Counted from the stretch's first letter, positions 16,166 through 24,952 are shown. The stretch is 64,000 nucleotides of DNA from Kytococcus sedentarius DSM 20547 (GCF_000023925.1 NC_013169.1:2046001-2110000); one strand, 5' to 3'. Numbers and translations: made by a program. The notes: generated by a model from the sequence alone, not told the origin.

Positions 16166-16824
16166 TGACCCACCTCGCCGTCGTGAGCGCAGGGCTGCGC
16201 TCCCCCTCATCCACCCGCACGCTGGCCGACCGTCTCGCCGAGGCGAGCGAGCAAGCCCTGCCGGGTCCGGTCGAGACCACCGTGGTGGAGGTGCGCGAGC
16301 ACGCCCACGCGATCGCCGACGCGCTGCTCACCGGGTTCACCAGCGACGACCTCGAGGCGGCGCTGACCGCCGTGCAAGAGGCCGACGCCGTGATCGTGGT
16401 GACCCCCACCTTCCAGGCCTCCTACGCGGGACTGTTCAAGTCCTTCGTGGACCTGGTGGCCCCCAACACCCTGCGAGGGACCCCCGTGCTCCTGGCCGCC
16501 ACCGGCGGCTCCGAGCGCCACTCGCTGGTGGTCGAGCACGCCCTGCGGCCGCTGTTCTCCTACCTCGGAGCGGCCACCGTGCCCACCGGCGTCTACGCCG
16601 CGACCGCGGACTTCGGCGACGGCACCCTCGCCCTGGACCGCCGCATCGACCGGGCCGCCTCCGAGCTCGCCGCCCTGACCGCCGGGCCCGGCTCCGGCCG
16701 GGGACTCAGCGCCGCGGCGAACGTCTCGGACGACCCTCTGACCGAGGCCCGGCGCACGCTGGGCCGGGCCAGCGGCAGCGACATCGGGGACTTTGGCGAC
16801 GTGCTGCGCTCCCTGGGCCAGTAG
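16165..16824 (+). CDS. FMN reductase partner of the LLM monooxygenase
   Basis: A 219-residue NADPH-dependent FMN reductase. It starts 'MTHLAVVSAGLRSPSSTRTLA', with the Ser/Thr-rich flavin phosphate loop, then has 'AVIVVTPTFQASYAGLFKSFVDLV' over the FMN ring. This pattern fits the reductase group commonly encoded next to luciferase-like oxygenases (CE1759 type). ATGA overlap with the upstream monooxygenase gives tight coupling. The last 45 residues are loosely conserved and may be disordered. Confidence 0.88.
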   Translation: MTHLAVVSAGLRSPSSTRTLADRLAEASEQALPGPVETTVVEVREHAHAIADALLTGFTSDDLEAALTAVQEADAVIVVTPTFQASYAGLFKSFVDLVAPNTLRGTPVLLAATGGSERHSLVVEHALRPLFSYLGAATVPTGVYAATADFGDGTLALDRRIDRAASELAALTAGPGSGRGLSAAANVSDDPLTEARRTLGRASGSDIGDFGDVLRSLGQ

Positions 16825-16843
16825 CGACCCGCCACACATCATC

Positions 16844-16871
16844 GACGACCGCCGGCCCCGGCACGGTCGTC
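16844..16871. terminator. Hairpin between convergent FMN reductase and ligD
   Basis: GACGACCG (16844-16851) pairs perfectly with 16864-16871 around a 12-nt GC-rich loop, 20 nt after the reductase stop and 35 nt after the ligD stop. Confidence 0.5.
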
Positions 16872-16905
16872 ATCGGCGTCGAGGCCGCCGGCCGTGGCTG
16901 GGGCG

Positions 16906-19542
16906 CTACACCTCCCATCGGACCTCGCCGGCCTCCTTGTCCGGTCGCCACCCCCGCCAGACCGCCTGCCGCACCCGCTGGTCGCGCGTGCGCCCGGCCA
17001 GGGACACCTCGCCCACCAGCCGCGGCGTCACCCACCAGGCGTCCGTGCGGTCGGCCGCCGGCACGTCGTCCACCGGGGGCGTCTTGCGCTCGATGCGGCG
17101 CAGCGTCTTCTCGATGTCGGCCAGCTGGGCGGCGCTGAAGCCCGTCCCCACCCGGCCGGCGTAGCGCAGTTCGCCCTCGTCGTCCCCCACCGCCACCAGC
17201 AGCGACCCGATGCCACCGGACCGGCCGCCGCGCCCCTGCCGGACCCCGATGACGACCACCTCCTGGTGGCGTTGCGTCTTGAGCTTCACCCACGCCGAAC
17301 CGCGCTGGCCGGGCAGATAGACCGCATCGACCCGCTTGGCGACGACCCCCTCCAGCCCCAGCCCCCGGCTCGCCCGCTGCGCCTGGGCGAGGGTGCCGGT
17401 GTGGGCCGGCGGCACCGACACGGCATCGCCACCAGTACCCAGCACCTCGCGCAGGAGCTCGCGTCGTTCACCCCAGGGGATGCGCAGCAGGGAGCGCTGC
17501 CGGTCCTCCGGGTCCCCGGGCGCGCCGAGCTGCAGCAGGTCGAAGACGAGATAGCGCAGCTCGATGGGGTCGCCGGCCGCGTTGACGCCGGGCCCGTCGC
17601 CGAGCGCCGCCTGCAGCAGACCGAAGTCGGGGCGGCCCCGGTCGTCCAACGCCACCAGCTCGCCATCGAGGACGGCCCCGCCCCGCTCGGCCGCCTCCCC
17701 CCGCAGCAGCCGGGTGAGTTCGACGGCCGCGGGGAAGGTGTCGGTCAGGTCCTTTCCGTTGCGGCTGGCAAGCACGACGGCGCCCTCGCGCTCGGCACCG
17801 GCATCGGCATCGGCATCGGCATCGGCAGGACCCTGCCCCGCCGTCCGGACCCCCGCGACCACGCGATAGCCGTCCCACTTCATCTCGAACGCCCACTCCT
17901 GGCCGCCGGCCACCGCCCGCTCCACCTGCTCCGGGGTCCCGGCCGTGGCCGCCATCGCCGCCGGCAGGTCGGCCACGGTGAACCCCGGCGCGGGCCGCCG
18001 GCGCAAGGCCCTTCTGGCGGTGCGCGAGTCCGACCGGTCAGCACGGGACCGGCTCGGTGACGGTGCCGCCGTCACCTCCTCGGGGGAACCGTCTTGGGGA
18101 TGCCCCGCCCCGGGCTGCTCGTCGGTGAGGCGCAGCAGCCAGTTGCGCTCGCTGCCCATGCCGGTGGCCTGGATGAGGGCGAACCGGCGTGGCACCCCGC
18201 CGAGCCCCCCATCGGGGCGGCCGTGCAGGACGGCGATCACCTCCTTGCCCTCCCGCCACTTCTTGCGCTCGTAGGTGCCCGCGTCCCAGATGGTCACCTC
18301 GCCGGCGCCGTACTCCCCCGCGGCGATGGTGCCCTCGAACGTGCCGTACTCCAGCGGGTGGTCCTCGGTCATGACCGCCAGCCGGTTGGTGTCGTGCTCC
18401 AGCGGCGGCCCCTTGGGCACGGCCCAGGAGACCAGCACGCCGGAGTGCTCCAGCCGGAAGTCCCAGTGCAGGCTGCTGGCGTGGTGCTCCTGGATCACGA
18501 AGCTCGGCAGCTCCCCGTCCGGCGCCTCGCGCTCCCGCGGCGGGTCGGCCGGCACCGGCTCGGCGGTCCGGTCGGGGTCCCGCATCGAGCGGTAGGTCCT
18601 CAGCCGGTCGGGCGCCGGCGACGACACCTCGCCAGCACCCCCGGGCCCCGTGCCCGCCCCCAGGCTCGCGACGGGGTCGATGCCGTCCGCGACCCGGTCG
18701 AGCACCTCATCGAGCTCGAGCTGCGCGAGGCCCGGGTCGTCGAGCTCCTCCCACGTACGGGGGGCGGCCACCGTCGGCCGGGCGCGGCCGCGCAACGAGT
18801 ACGGAGCCACGGTGGTCTTGGAGGCGTTGTTCTGGCTCCAGTCCAGGAACACCTTCCCGGCCCGGCGGGCACGCTTCATGGTGGAGACGACGAGGTCCGG
18901 GTGGTCGGCCTCCAAGGCCCGCGCGAGCTCGTGGGCGACCGCCGAGACCGCCTCGGCATCGTGCGTCCCGTCGAGCGCGGCGTACAGGTGGATGCCCTTC
19001 GACCCCGAGGTCACGGGGAAGGCCTCCAGCGCCATGCCGTCGAGCACCTCGCGGCACCACCGCGCCACCTGGGCGCACTCGGTCAGCCCCACCCCCTCGC
19101 CGGGGTCGAGGTCCAGCACCAGCCGGTCGGGGCGGCGGGGCTGCCCGTCGGGCCCGAAGCGCCACTGCGGGGTGTGCAGCTCCAGTGCCGCCACCTGGGC
19201 GAACCAGGCCAACACCGCCGCCTCGGTGGCCAGCGGGTAGGAGTTCGCCCGGTTGGCGTGCACGATCCGCCCGGTGGGGATCCAGTCCGGCGCCGAGTCC
19301 TCCAGGTCCTTGCGGAAGAACACCTCCCCCGGGTCGCCCTCCGTGCCTACCCCGTCGACCCAGCGCTTGCGCGTCACCGGACGGCCCGCCAGCTGCGGCA
19401 GCAGGACCTCGGCCACCGACAGGTAGTAGTGCACGACGTCGGCCTTGGTGGTGCCCGCCTCGGGGTAGAGCACCTTGTCCAGGCTGGAGACCGAGAGGGT
19501 GCGCTCGCCCACGCGGACGGTCCTGCGCTCGCTGCGGGCCAT
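16906..19542 (-). CDS. ligD: Multifunctional DNA ligase D (Pol-PE-Lig)
   Basis: An 878-residue NHEJ enzyme. Domain order is the AEP-type polymerase at about residues 1-290 ('LVLDLDPGEGVGL' with the DxD metal ligands, 'VTSGSKGIHLYAAL'), the 3'-phosphoesterase near 330-480 ('HHASSLHWDFRLEHSGVL', 'EYGAGEVTIWDAG'), then ATP-dependent ligase from about 540 ('FEMKWDGYRVV', whose Lys is the adenylation site). This is the mycobacterial order. The start at 19542 has GAGAGGA upstream; the longer frame would run over the opposite-strand remnant. The polymerase-side linkers contain an Asp-Ala run from a hexanucleotide repeat. Ku is encoded divergently about 450 nt away. Confidence 0.95.
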   Translation of the reverse strand: MARSERRTVRVGERTLSVSSLDKVLYPEAGTTKADVVHYYLSVAEVLLPQLAGRPVTRKRWVDGVGTEGDPGEVFFRKDLEDSAPDWIPTGRIVHANRANSYPLATEAAVLAWFAQVAALELHTPQWRFGPDGQPRRPDRLVLDLDPGEGVGLTECAQVARWCREVLDGMALEAFPVTSGSKGIHLYAALDGTHDAEAVSAVAHELARALEADHPDLVVSTMKRARRAGKVFLDWSQNNASKTTVAPYSLRGRARPTVAAPRTWEELDDPGLAQLELDEVLDRVADGIDPVASLGAGTGPGGAGEVSSPAPDRLRTYRSMRDPDRTAEPVPADPPREREAPDGELPSFVIQEHHASSLHWDFRLEHSGVLVSWAVPKGPPLEHDTNRLAVMTEDHPLEYGTFEGTIAAGEYGAGEVTIWDAGTYERKKWREGKEVIAVLHGRPDGGLGGVPRRFALIQATGMGSERNWLLRLTDEQPGAGHPQDGSPEEVTAAPSPSRSRADRSDSRTARRALRRRPAPGFTVADLPAAMAATAGTPEQVERAVAGGQEWAFEMKWDGYRVVAGVRTAGQGPADADADADAGAEREGAVVLASRNGKDLTDTFPAAVELTRLLRGEAAERGGAVLDGELVALDDRGRPDFGLLQAALGDGPGVNAAGDPIELRYLVFDLLQLGAPGDPEDRQRSLLRIPWGERRELLREVLGTGGDAVSVPPAHTGTLAQAQRASRGLGLEGVVAKRVDAVYLPGQRGSAWVKLKTQRHQEVVVIGVRQGRGGRSGGIGSLLVAVGDDEGELRYAGRVGTGFSAAQLADIEKTLRRIERKTPPVDDVPAADRTDAWWVTPRLVGEVSLAGRTRDQRVRQAVWRGWRPDKEAGEVRWEV
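17800..17823 (-). repeat. GGCATC x4 hexanucleotide run in ligD
   Basis: Four exact copies of a six-base unit encode (Asp-Ala)x4 in a loop of the ligase domain shortly after the nucleotidyl-lysine motif. The repeat is frame-neutral. Confidence 0.8.
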
Positions 19543-19627
19543 GCGGGTCCTCTCCACGGGGGGGCGTCCCTGCGAGGGTAGTCGCGGGACCGGGCGCTCG
19601 CCCGGGCTGGAACGGAGCCCGACGCGC

Positions 19628-19927
19628 GGCAGGACGGCCGTCGTGATGGGGGACGCGAACTCCCGCCCCGGCTCGGCCACCTGGGACGAGCTCACCCGCG
19701 GTGGCGGGCCGCAGGACGCGTGGGCGTTGGGGCGGCGGCTGACCCCGCCCTGGGGGACGGTGAGCAGCTACCGGCAGCCCCGCATCGGCCGGCGGATCGA
19801 CTGGATGGTGGTGGGTCACGGCATCGCGGTCGAGGGGGTGGGGGTCAACGCCGCGCGCCCGGGTGGGGTGGCCGGATCCGACCACGAGCCCGTGCAGGCC
19901 GTGGTGACCCTGCACGACGACCGCTGA
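19628..19927 (+). pseudogene. C-terminal remnant of an endonuclease/exonuclease/phosphatase protein
   Basis: The frame reads 'VVMGDANSRPGSATWDEL', then 'RRIDWMVV' and 'GSDHEPVQAVV' before TGA. These are the last three conserved blocks of the EEP fold (GDxN, the ID strand and the catalytic SDH), in the right order and spacing. The N-terminal two thirds, including the catalytic Glu block, are missing: upstream sequence overlaps the start of ligD on the other strand. A short start at ATG 19646 exists, but the product would have no complete active site. I read it as a leftover of a gene cut away when ligD came to lie here. Confidence 0.7.
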
Positions 19928-19985
19928 CGCCTGGCGAGCGGGCCACCGGGCCCACCGCTGGGGCGACAGCCCACCCCATCGCCCC

Positions 19986-19991
19986 TACGCT
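19986..19991 (+). promoter_or_regulatory. -10 box of ku, predicted leaderless
   Basis: TACGCT is followed by six bases and then ATG 19998, so transcription would begin at or next to the start codon. No ribosome site precedes ku, consistent with a leaderless mRNA. Confidence 0.5.
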
Positions 19992-19997
19992 GGGGCC

Positions 19998-20963
19998 ATG
20001 CGTGCAGTGTGGAGCGGTGCCATCTCGTTCGGACTGGTCAACGTGCCGGTCAAGGCCTACACCGCCGTGGAGGACCACGACATCTCCTTCCACCAGGTGC
20101 ACGACGCCGATGGGGGACGCATCCGCTACCAACGCACCTGCGAGGTGTGCGGCAAGAAGGTCGACTACCAGAACATCGACAAGGCCTACTCCGAGGGGGA
20201 CGACACGATCATCCTCTCGGCCGAGGAGCTCAAGGAGCTGCCCGCGGCGGAGGACAAGGAGATCGAGGTGCTCCAGTTCGTCCCGGCCGACCAGGTGGAC
20301 CCGATCATGTTCGAGCGCAGCTACTTCCTGGAGCCCGAGGAGAAGTCGCCGAAGTCCTACCTGCTGCTGCGCCAGACCCTGCAGGACACCGACCGCGTGG
20401 CCATCGTGCAGTTCTCGCTGCGCAACAAGACCCGGCTGGGCGCCCTACGAGTGCGGGACAAGGTGCTCCTGCTGCAGGGGATGCTGTGGGCCGACGAGGT
20501 CCGCGAGGTCGAGTTCGCCGGGACGAAGTCACGGGCCAAGATCGGGGAGAAGGAGCTCAAGCTCTCCGCTGCGCTCGTGGAGCAGTACGCCTCGGACTTC
20601 ACCCCCGAGGAGTTCGAGGACGAGTACCAGGTGGAGCTGCGTGAGCTCATCGACGCCAAGCTCGAGGCCGGGGACACGCTCGACACCGACGCCACCGAGG
20701 GCAAGGCAGCCCCCGACGGCGCAGCGGAGGCGGATGACGACGCCGAGGTGATCGACCTGATGGAGGCGCTCAAGTCGTCCCTGGACCGCAAGGCGGGCGG
20801 CTCGGGCTCGGGTGAGAAGTCGACCTCCTCGGCGAAGAAGTCCGGTTCTAGCAGCAAGAGCGGCTCCGGTTCGTCGGGCGGCTCGGGCAGCAAGAAGAGC
20901 ACGTCGAAGAAGACCTCCACGTCTTCGAAAAAGACTTCCGGGTCCGCCAGCAAGAGCGCCTGA
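19998..20963 (+). CDS. ku: DNA end-binding protein Ku
   Basis: A 321-residue homodimeric Ku that threads onto double-strand break ends and recruits LigD. The opening 'MRAVWSGAISFGLVNVPVK' is the bacterial Ku signature, followed by 'RYQRTCEVCGKKV' and 'FLEPEEKSPKSYLLL'. After the core (about residue 255), the tail is Lys/Ser/Gly-rich, the kind of extension that in actinobacterial Ku proteins adds DNA affinity. It is divergent from ligD with an EEP remnant between them. Confidence 0.96.
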   Translation: MRAVWSGAISFGLVNVPVKAYTAVEDHDISFHQVHDADGGRIRYQRTCEVCGKKVDYQNIDKAYSEGDDTIILSAEELKELPAAEDKEIEVLQFVPADQVDPIMFERSYFLEPEEKSPKSYLLLRQTLQDTDRVAIVQFSLRNKTRLGALRVRDKVLLLQGMLWADEVREVEFAGTKSRAKIGEKELKLSAALVEQYASDFTPEEFEDEYQVELRELIDAKLEAGDTLDTDATEGKAAPDGAAEADDDAEVIDLMEALKSSLDRKAGGSGSGEKSTSSAKKSGSSSKSGSGSSGGSGSKKSTSKKTSTSSKKTSGSASKSA

Positions 20964-21009
20964 GGCCAACGCAGCCACTCCGCGGTGCCACGACCGGCGC
21001 CCGGCGGCG

Positions 21010-21567
21010 TCACCCCATCGTCTTCTGACCGTCCAGGGCCTCGCGGATGATGTCGGCGTGTCCTGCATGCTGGCTCACCTCGGCCAGCACGTGAAGCGCC
21101 ACTCGCCGGACGGACCAGCGCGCCCCCTGCTCGAACCACGGAGCCTCTGGCAGGTCGTGCTCGGCCTCCAGGTCCGCCGATCCGAGGAACTCCTCCGTAG
21201 CCGCTGCGACCTCGAGGACCCGCTCCCGCAGCCGATCCAGGGTCTCCGTCTCCGACAGCTCGAAGCGGGTGTCGACCCATTCGCTGCCCGCCCAGTCATC
21301 CCCGGAGGCCTGCGACTGCGCTTCCACCGCCTCCCAGTCGACCTCGGTGGAGTACACGCCACTGCCTGACATCGCCTGCGCGCCGCGGGCCGCGAACGCC
21401 ATCCACTCCTCCTCGGTGTCCGCCACGTGCTTCAACAACCCCGCCACTGTGAGCTCACTGACGGTGCTGCGGGTCCGGGCCTGCTCCTCACTCAGACCCT
21501 GGGCGGCCTGCAGCAGGAAACCGCGGTGGCGAGCCAGTGCCTCGATGAGGGTGTCGCGCTCGGTCAT
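21010..21567 (-). CDS. DinB-family (DUF664) protein
   Basis: A 185-residue four-helix-bundle protein. 'ELTVAGLLKHVADTEEEWM' carries the first metal histidine, and 'WSVRRVALHVLAEVSQHAGHADIIREAL' carries the H..H pair of the DinB/DUF664 metal site. Related proteins are mycothiol- or bacillithiol-dependent transferases or are uncharacterised; no substrate can be assigned. A GGGGAGGG ribosome site lies before the ATG. It is convergent with ku. Confidence 0.85.
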   Translation of the reverse strand: MTERDTLIEALARHRGFLLQAAQGLSEEQARTRSTVSELTVAGLLKHVADTEEEWMAFAARGAQAMSGSGVYSTEVDWEAVEAQSQASGDDWAGSEWVDTRFELSETETLDRLRERVLEVAAATEEFLGSADLEAEHDLPEAPWFEQGARWSVRRVALHVLAEVSQHAGHADIIREALDGQKTMG

Positions 21568-21734
21568 GGTCCCTCCCCTGTCCTGGTTGATCCGTTGTCC
21601 CCACGCTAGCGCCGCCCGGTGACAACCTGCCCGATTCCGACCGCAACCGGGCTCAGGAACATCGGGGCGCCGTTAGGGTCTCTGCATGACCGGGCGGGCG
21701 GACAGGACCCCGCAACGACACGAGGGGGGTGACT

Positions 21735-22379
21735 ATGAGCGACACCACAGGTAGATCCACGGGGCGGCCACGGACCGCCGAGGAGCTCCACGGGCAGTGG
21801 CGCACCCGCGGCGAGGTCGTGCTGGAGGCGGTGAACGCCTCGGCGTACCTCGTCTCGAACATCTTCTTCGGCCTGAGCGTCGCCCCGGGGGTCACCGGCC
21901 TGACCTTGCTGGTCCTGGCGATCGCCGTGGGCGCCGTGCGGTTGGGGATCATCGCGGGAGCGCTGGTGGCACTCTCCCTGACGCTGGTGGCCTTCGGCGC
22001 GCGGCAGCGCCGGGCCTGTCACCGTCGCCCTGCGCCGGTGTGGGCCGTCGACCGGCGGGGTGTCACCATCGACGGGGTGGGGCCCGTCCCCTGGGGCGAG
22101 CTCGAACCGCCCCGGTGGCGGCTGGAGTTCACCCCCACCCATGGAGGCCTCAACTGGGTCCGGGCCCTCTCCCTGACGCTGGTGGCCCTCGGCGCGCGGC
22201 AGCGCCGGGCCCTCGACCTCCACCCGCAGGCGCGCGCGGTACTCAACGTGGCCGCGACCCCGGTGGGCTCGCACACCCCCCTGCTCCACCCGGTGCGGAT
22301 CCCGATGATGAAGGGAACCCCCCGCGGGGAGTTCGTCGCCTTCCTGGCCCAGGCCCACGCAGAGATGAGGAACCCATGA
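21735..22379 (+). CDS. Membrane protein with PH-like domain, paralogue 1
   Basis: A 214-residue protein I do not recognise by name. Order: a short 'RTAEELHGQWRTRGEVVLEA' helix, two membrane segments at about 35-55 and 62-85, then a soluble domain opening 'VWAVDRRGVTIDGVGPVPWGEL'. That motif recurs in two further genes nearby (22376 and 25954) and resembles bacterial PH-like domains that follow a membrane hairpin. An internal 45-nt direct repeat has put the sequence 'LSLTLVALGARQRRA' into the soluble part, where the paralogues have 'LVMPFTPAGQQQA', so this copy may be altered in function. Its stop overlaps the next start. Confidence 0.7.
   Translation: MSDTTGRSTGRPRTAEELHGQWRTRGEVVLEAVNASAYLVSNIFFGLSVAPGVTGLTLLVLAIAVGAVRLGIIAGALVALSLTLVAFGARQRRACHRRPAPVWAVDRRGVTIDGVGPVPWGELEPPRWRLEFTPTHGGLNWVRALSLTLVALGARQRRALDLHPQARAVLNVAATPVGSHTPLLHPVRIPMMKGTPRGEFVAFLAQAHAEMRNP
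21972..22016 (+). repeat. 45-nt direct repeat, copy 1
   Basis: Identical to 22167-22211 except at one position (T at 21993 against C at 22188). The two copies are 195 nt apart, so in the same reading frame. This copy is in the second membrane helix and its end. Confidence 0.95.
22167..22211 (+). repeat. 45-nt direct repeat, copy 2
   Basis: Second copy of the repeat at 21972-22016. It replaces the part of the soluble domain that in both paralogues reads '(A/V)LVMP(F/L)T.AGQQ', so it is probably the recipient. Confidence 0.95.
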
Positions 22380-23050
22380 CGCCGCACCCTGCCTCGAGCC
22401 CCCGCCCCGGGGTGTCGGGACAGCAGTCCGGAACCCCCGGCACGGGAGGTCGCCGCTCGGCAGAGGACCTCCTGGCCGAGTGGCGGGCTCGCGGCGAGGT
22501 CGTCGTCGAGGCGGCCCGTCCGGCGTTCCTGTTCGCCTCCTCCATCCTGCTTCCGCTCAGCATCGGGGCGCTCCTGTTCGGCCTCGTGGCTGCCGGCGTC
22601 GCGGTGGTCCAGTCCGAGCCCTCGGCCGCGGTCGCCGCCGTCGGCGTGTTCGCGCTCGCGATCGCCCTCGCGGCCGGCGCGTGGTGGGCGCGACGTGCCA
22701 GCCGCAGCCGCCCGGGGCGCGTGTGGGTGGTCAGCCGGCAAGGCATCACCATCGACGGGGTGGGGCCCATTCCCTGGGGCGACCTCGAACCGCCGACCCA
22801 GCGCATGGAGCCCGCTCCGCGGGACGAGGGCAACCAGCTGGCCCTGGTGATGCCCTTCACCCCCGCGGGTCAGCAGCAGGCCGACCTGCTGGACCCCTCC
22901 CTGCGAGCGGTGCTCAACGAGAACGCCGCCCCCCGGGTGTTCGGCACCCCACGGGTGACCTCGGTGCGCATCGTGGCGATGAAGGGCACCTCCCAGCGTG
23001 AGTTCTTCCGCTTCTTGACGTGGGCCCACACCGAGCGGACCGGGTCGTGA
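22376..23050 (+). CDS. Membrane protein with PH-like domain, paralogue 2
   Basis: A 224-residue protein of the same three-gene family. It has the N-terminal 'RRSAEDLLAEWRARGEVVVEA', two hydrophobic segments (about 50-75 and 80-103), then 'VWVVSRQGITIDGVGPIPWGDLEPP' and the intact segment 'LALVMPFTPAGQQQADLLDP', ending 'MKGTSQREFFRFLTWAHTE'. It is coupled to paralogue 1 by an ATGA overlap. Function unknown; the conserved TIDGVGP.PWG turn suggests a binding domain facing the cytoplasm. It is immediately upstream of the diadenylate-cyclase-domain gene. Confidence 0.75.
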   Translation: MTPHPASSPRPGVSGQQSGTPGTGGRRSAEDLLAEWRARGEVVVEAARPAFLFASSILLPLSIGALLFGLVAAGVAVVQSEPSAAVAAVGVFALAIALAAGAWWARRASRSRPGRVWVVSRQGITIDGVGPIPWGDLEPPTQRMEPAPRDEGNQLALVMPFTPAGQQQADLLDPSLRAVLNENAAPRVFGTPRVTSVRIVAMKGTSQREFFRFLTWAHTERTGS

Positions 23051-23153
23051 CCCGGTAGCCGCACGAGGTGCAGGTCGCGGCCCACCAGGCCGTCGGGAAG
23101 CGCCGCCACCTGCCGGTCGCTCGCGGTCCCGTGGGCTGGGAGAATGCCTCCCC

Positions 23154-24872
23154 GTGACCGGACGTGCGATGTGGGATGGACAGGCCGACCTGCGGTGGTC
23201 GATGGAGCAGCTCGCCGACGAGGCCCTCGACCGCGCGGGGGTCGAGCTCGACGCCCGCGGCTTCCTGGTGGGCCTGCCGGAGCACGACCCCGGCCTGCCG
23301 GTGGTGATCGAGCCCTCCCGGCGCGCCTTCGACGTCACCGGCCTGGACAGGCTGATGGAGGCCGCCCAGCGCCAGTTCGAGGCCCTGCCGGAGCCGGAGG
23401 AGCAGGACGAGTTCACCGCATCGGAGCACTACGACGCCGCGCGCCTGGAGGGGTGCCGCCGGCAGGTGGTGGCCGAGGCCCTGACCACGGGCGCCCGCTT
23501 CGCCGACCGGACGCTGCGGGTGGGCCTGAGCGTGGTGGTGGGCGAGTACCGGGTCTTCCCCGTGCTGGCCGTGCGCAAGGCCGCCCTGGAGTCGCTCCCG
23601 CGGCTGCACCGCCACCAGGTCGGTGGTCTGCCGGTGGACGAGTCCTTCCCCGAGGCGATCATCACCGACGTGCTGCGCGCCGTCTCCCGCGAGCTCGACC
23701 GCGTGGTGCCCACCACCCTGATGGGCATCGATGCGGGGGCCATCCTGCGGTCGGCCGCCGACAGCTTCGTCAACGGCGTCGTCTCCCGCACCGGGCAGGA
23801 CTTCTCGCACGGCCTGCGCGACGCCCTCGATGCGGTGTCGGCCGAGACCTACGAGGGCCGCGCGAGCCTCGGGTCGATGGTGCTGGCGGCCCGGGAGCAC
23901 CCGGCGGTCACCGCGGACATCCACTTCGACCACGAGACCGCCCTGTCGGCACCGAGCCTGTTCCGCAAGATGCTGGAGATGTCCGGCCGGGGCCTGCGGC
24001 TGCTCACCGACGGGCGGGTGGCCTTCGGCCTGGGTTCGCTCTCCGGGACCTACGACGCCTCCACCGAGGAGTGCTTCGTCATCGACGTGGTCGGCAACGG
24101 CGCGTGGGAGCTGTGGCACGGCGGCACGGCGCTGTTGCGCATGGACCACGGGCAGCCGTCGGTGCCGACCGAGGCCATGGACCCCGACACCTTCGCCGAC
24201 ACGGTGCGCCGGGTCTTCGGCCAGGACGGCGACGCCGAGGTGCTGTGGGACATGGCCCAGGCCTGCGCCGGGCAGCAGCACGGCACGATGCTGGTGGTGC
24301 ACCCCGACGCGGCCACCGAGGGCCGGCGGCTGTTGCCGCAGGCGTTCACCATCACCCCGACGGTGCTGGGCGAGCGGGCCTTCCGCACGCTGACGAAGAT
24401 CGACGGCGCGGTGCTGGTCGACCCGCGCGGCGCGTGCCACGCGGTGGGCGTGATCCTCGATGGGGCTGCCACCGGCACCGGGGACGGCAGCCGGGGAGCG
24501 CGCTACAACTCGGCGATCCGGTACCTGGCCGGTCAGGGGCGTGGCTCGATGGTGATCATCGTCAGCGAGGACGGCAAGATCGATCTGTTGCCGACCCTCA
24601 TGCGCCGGGTGAGGCGGCAGACCGTGCAAACGCGGGTGGACCAGTTCCTGGAGGCCGTCGAGGACCACGAGGACTACGAGAAGCTCGCCCGCCTGGACCG
24701 CTCGTGCCAGCAGCTCGAGTTCTATCTCACCCAGGAGCAGTGCGAGGCCCTCAACAGCGCCCGGGAGGCCGTGGAGGACCGCCGGTGGGCCGAGGACCGG
24801 GTGCGCCTGCAGGTGGTCCCCGTGCAACCGCACCCCGCGATGGACGAGTCCTACTTCATCGATCCGGACTGA
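23154..24872 (+). CDS. Protein with a DisA_N-type diadenylate cyclase domain
   Basis: A 572-residue soluble protein whose C-terminal third carries a nucleotide cyclase (DAC) pattern: 'KIDGAVLVDPRG' with DGA at residues 417-419, 'VGVILDG', then 'RGARYNSA' at 447-454 where DisA/CdaA have an RHR motif, and 'MVIIVSEDGKIDLLP'. The first 370 residues match nothing I know and could be a sensor. It has no membrane segment, and it lacks DisA's architecture (N-terminal DAC plus HhH), so it is not the housekeeping DisA. The product, if active, would be c-di-AMP or a relative. Start GTG 23154 follows GGGAGA at a fair distance; ATG 23169 is the alternative. Confidence 0.65.
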   Translation: MTGRAMWDGQADLRWSMEQLADEALDRAGVELDARGFLVGLPEHDPGLPVVIEPSRRAFDVTGLDRLMEAAQRQFEALPEPEEQDEFTASEHYDAARLEGCRRQVVAEALTTGARFADRTLRVGLSVVVGEYRVFPVLAVRKAALESLPRLHRHQVGGLPVDESFPEAIITDVLRAVSRELDRVVPTTLMGIDAGAILRSAADSFVNGVVSRTGQDFSHGLRDALDAVSAETYEGRASLGSMVLAAREHPAVTADIHFDHETALSAPSLFRKMLEMSGRGLRLLTDGRVAFGLGSLSGTYDASTEECFVIDVVGNGAWELWHGGTALLRMDHGQPSVPTEAMDPDTFADTVRRVFGQDGDAEVLWDMAQACAGQQHGTMLVVHPDAATEGRRLLPQAFTITPTVLGERAFRTLTKIDGAVLVDPRGACHAVGVILDGAATGTGDGSRGARYNSAIRYLAGQGRGSMVIIVSEDGKIDLLPTLMRRVRRQTVQTRVDQFLEAVEDHEDYEKLARLDRSCQQLEFYLTQEQCEALNSAREAVEDRRWAEDRVRLQVVPVQPHPAMDESYFIDPD

Positions 24873-24952
24873 TCTCGGCCGCGCCGGTCCGAGCCCGTCC
24901 GAGCTGCTCCGGCCGGCTCGTCCCCGCTGCCCGGAGCGCCGCCCGGTCTCGT

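Noticed and set aside
23154-24872. Calling this gene DisA
   Set aside because: The DAC domain is at the wrong end, the RHR motif is altered and no helix-hairpin-helix domain is present.
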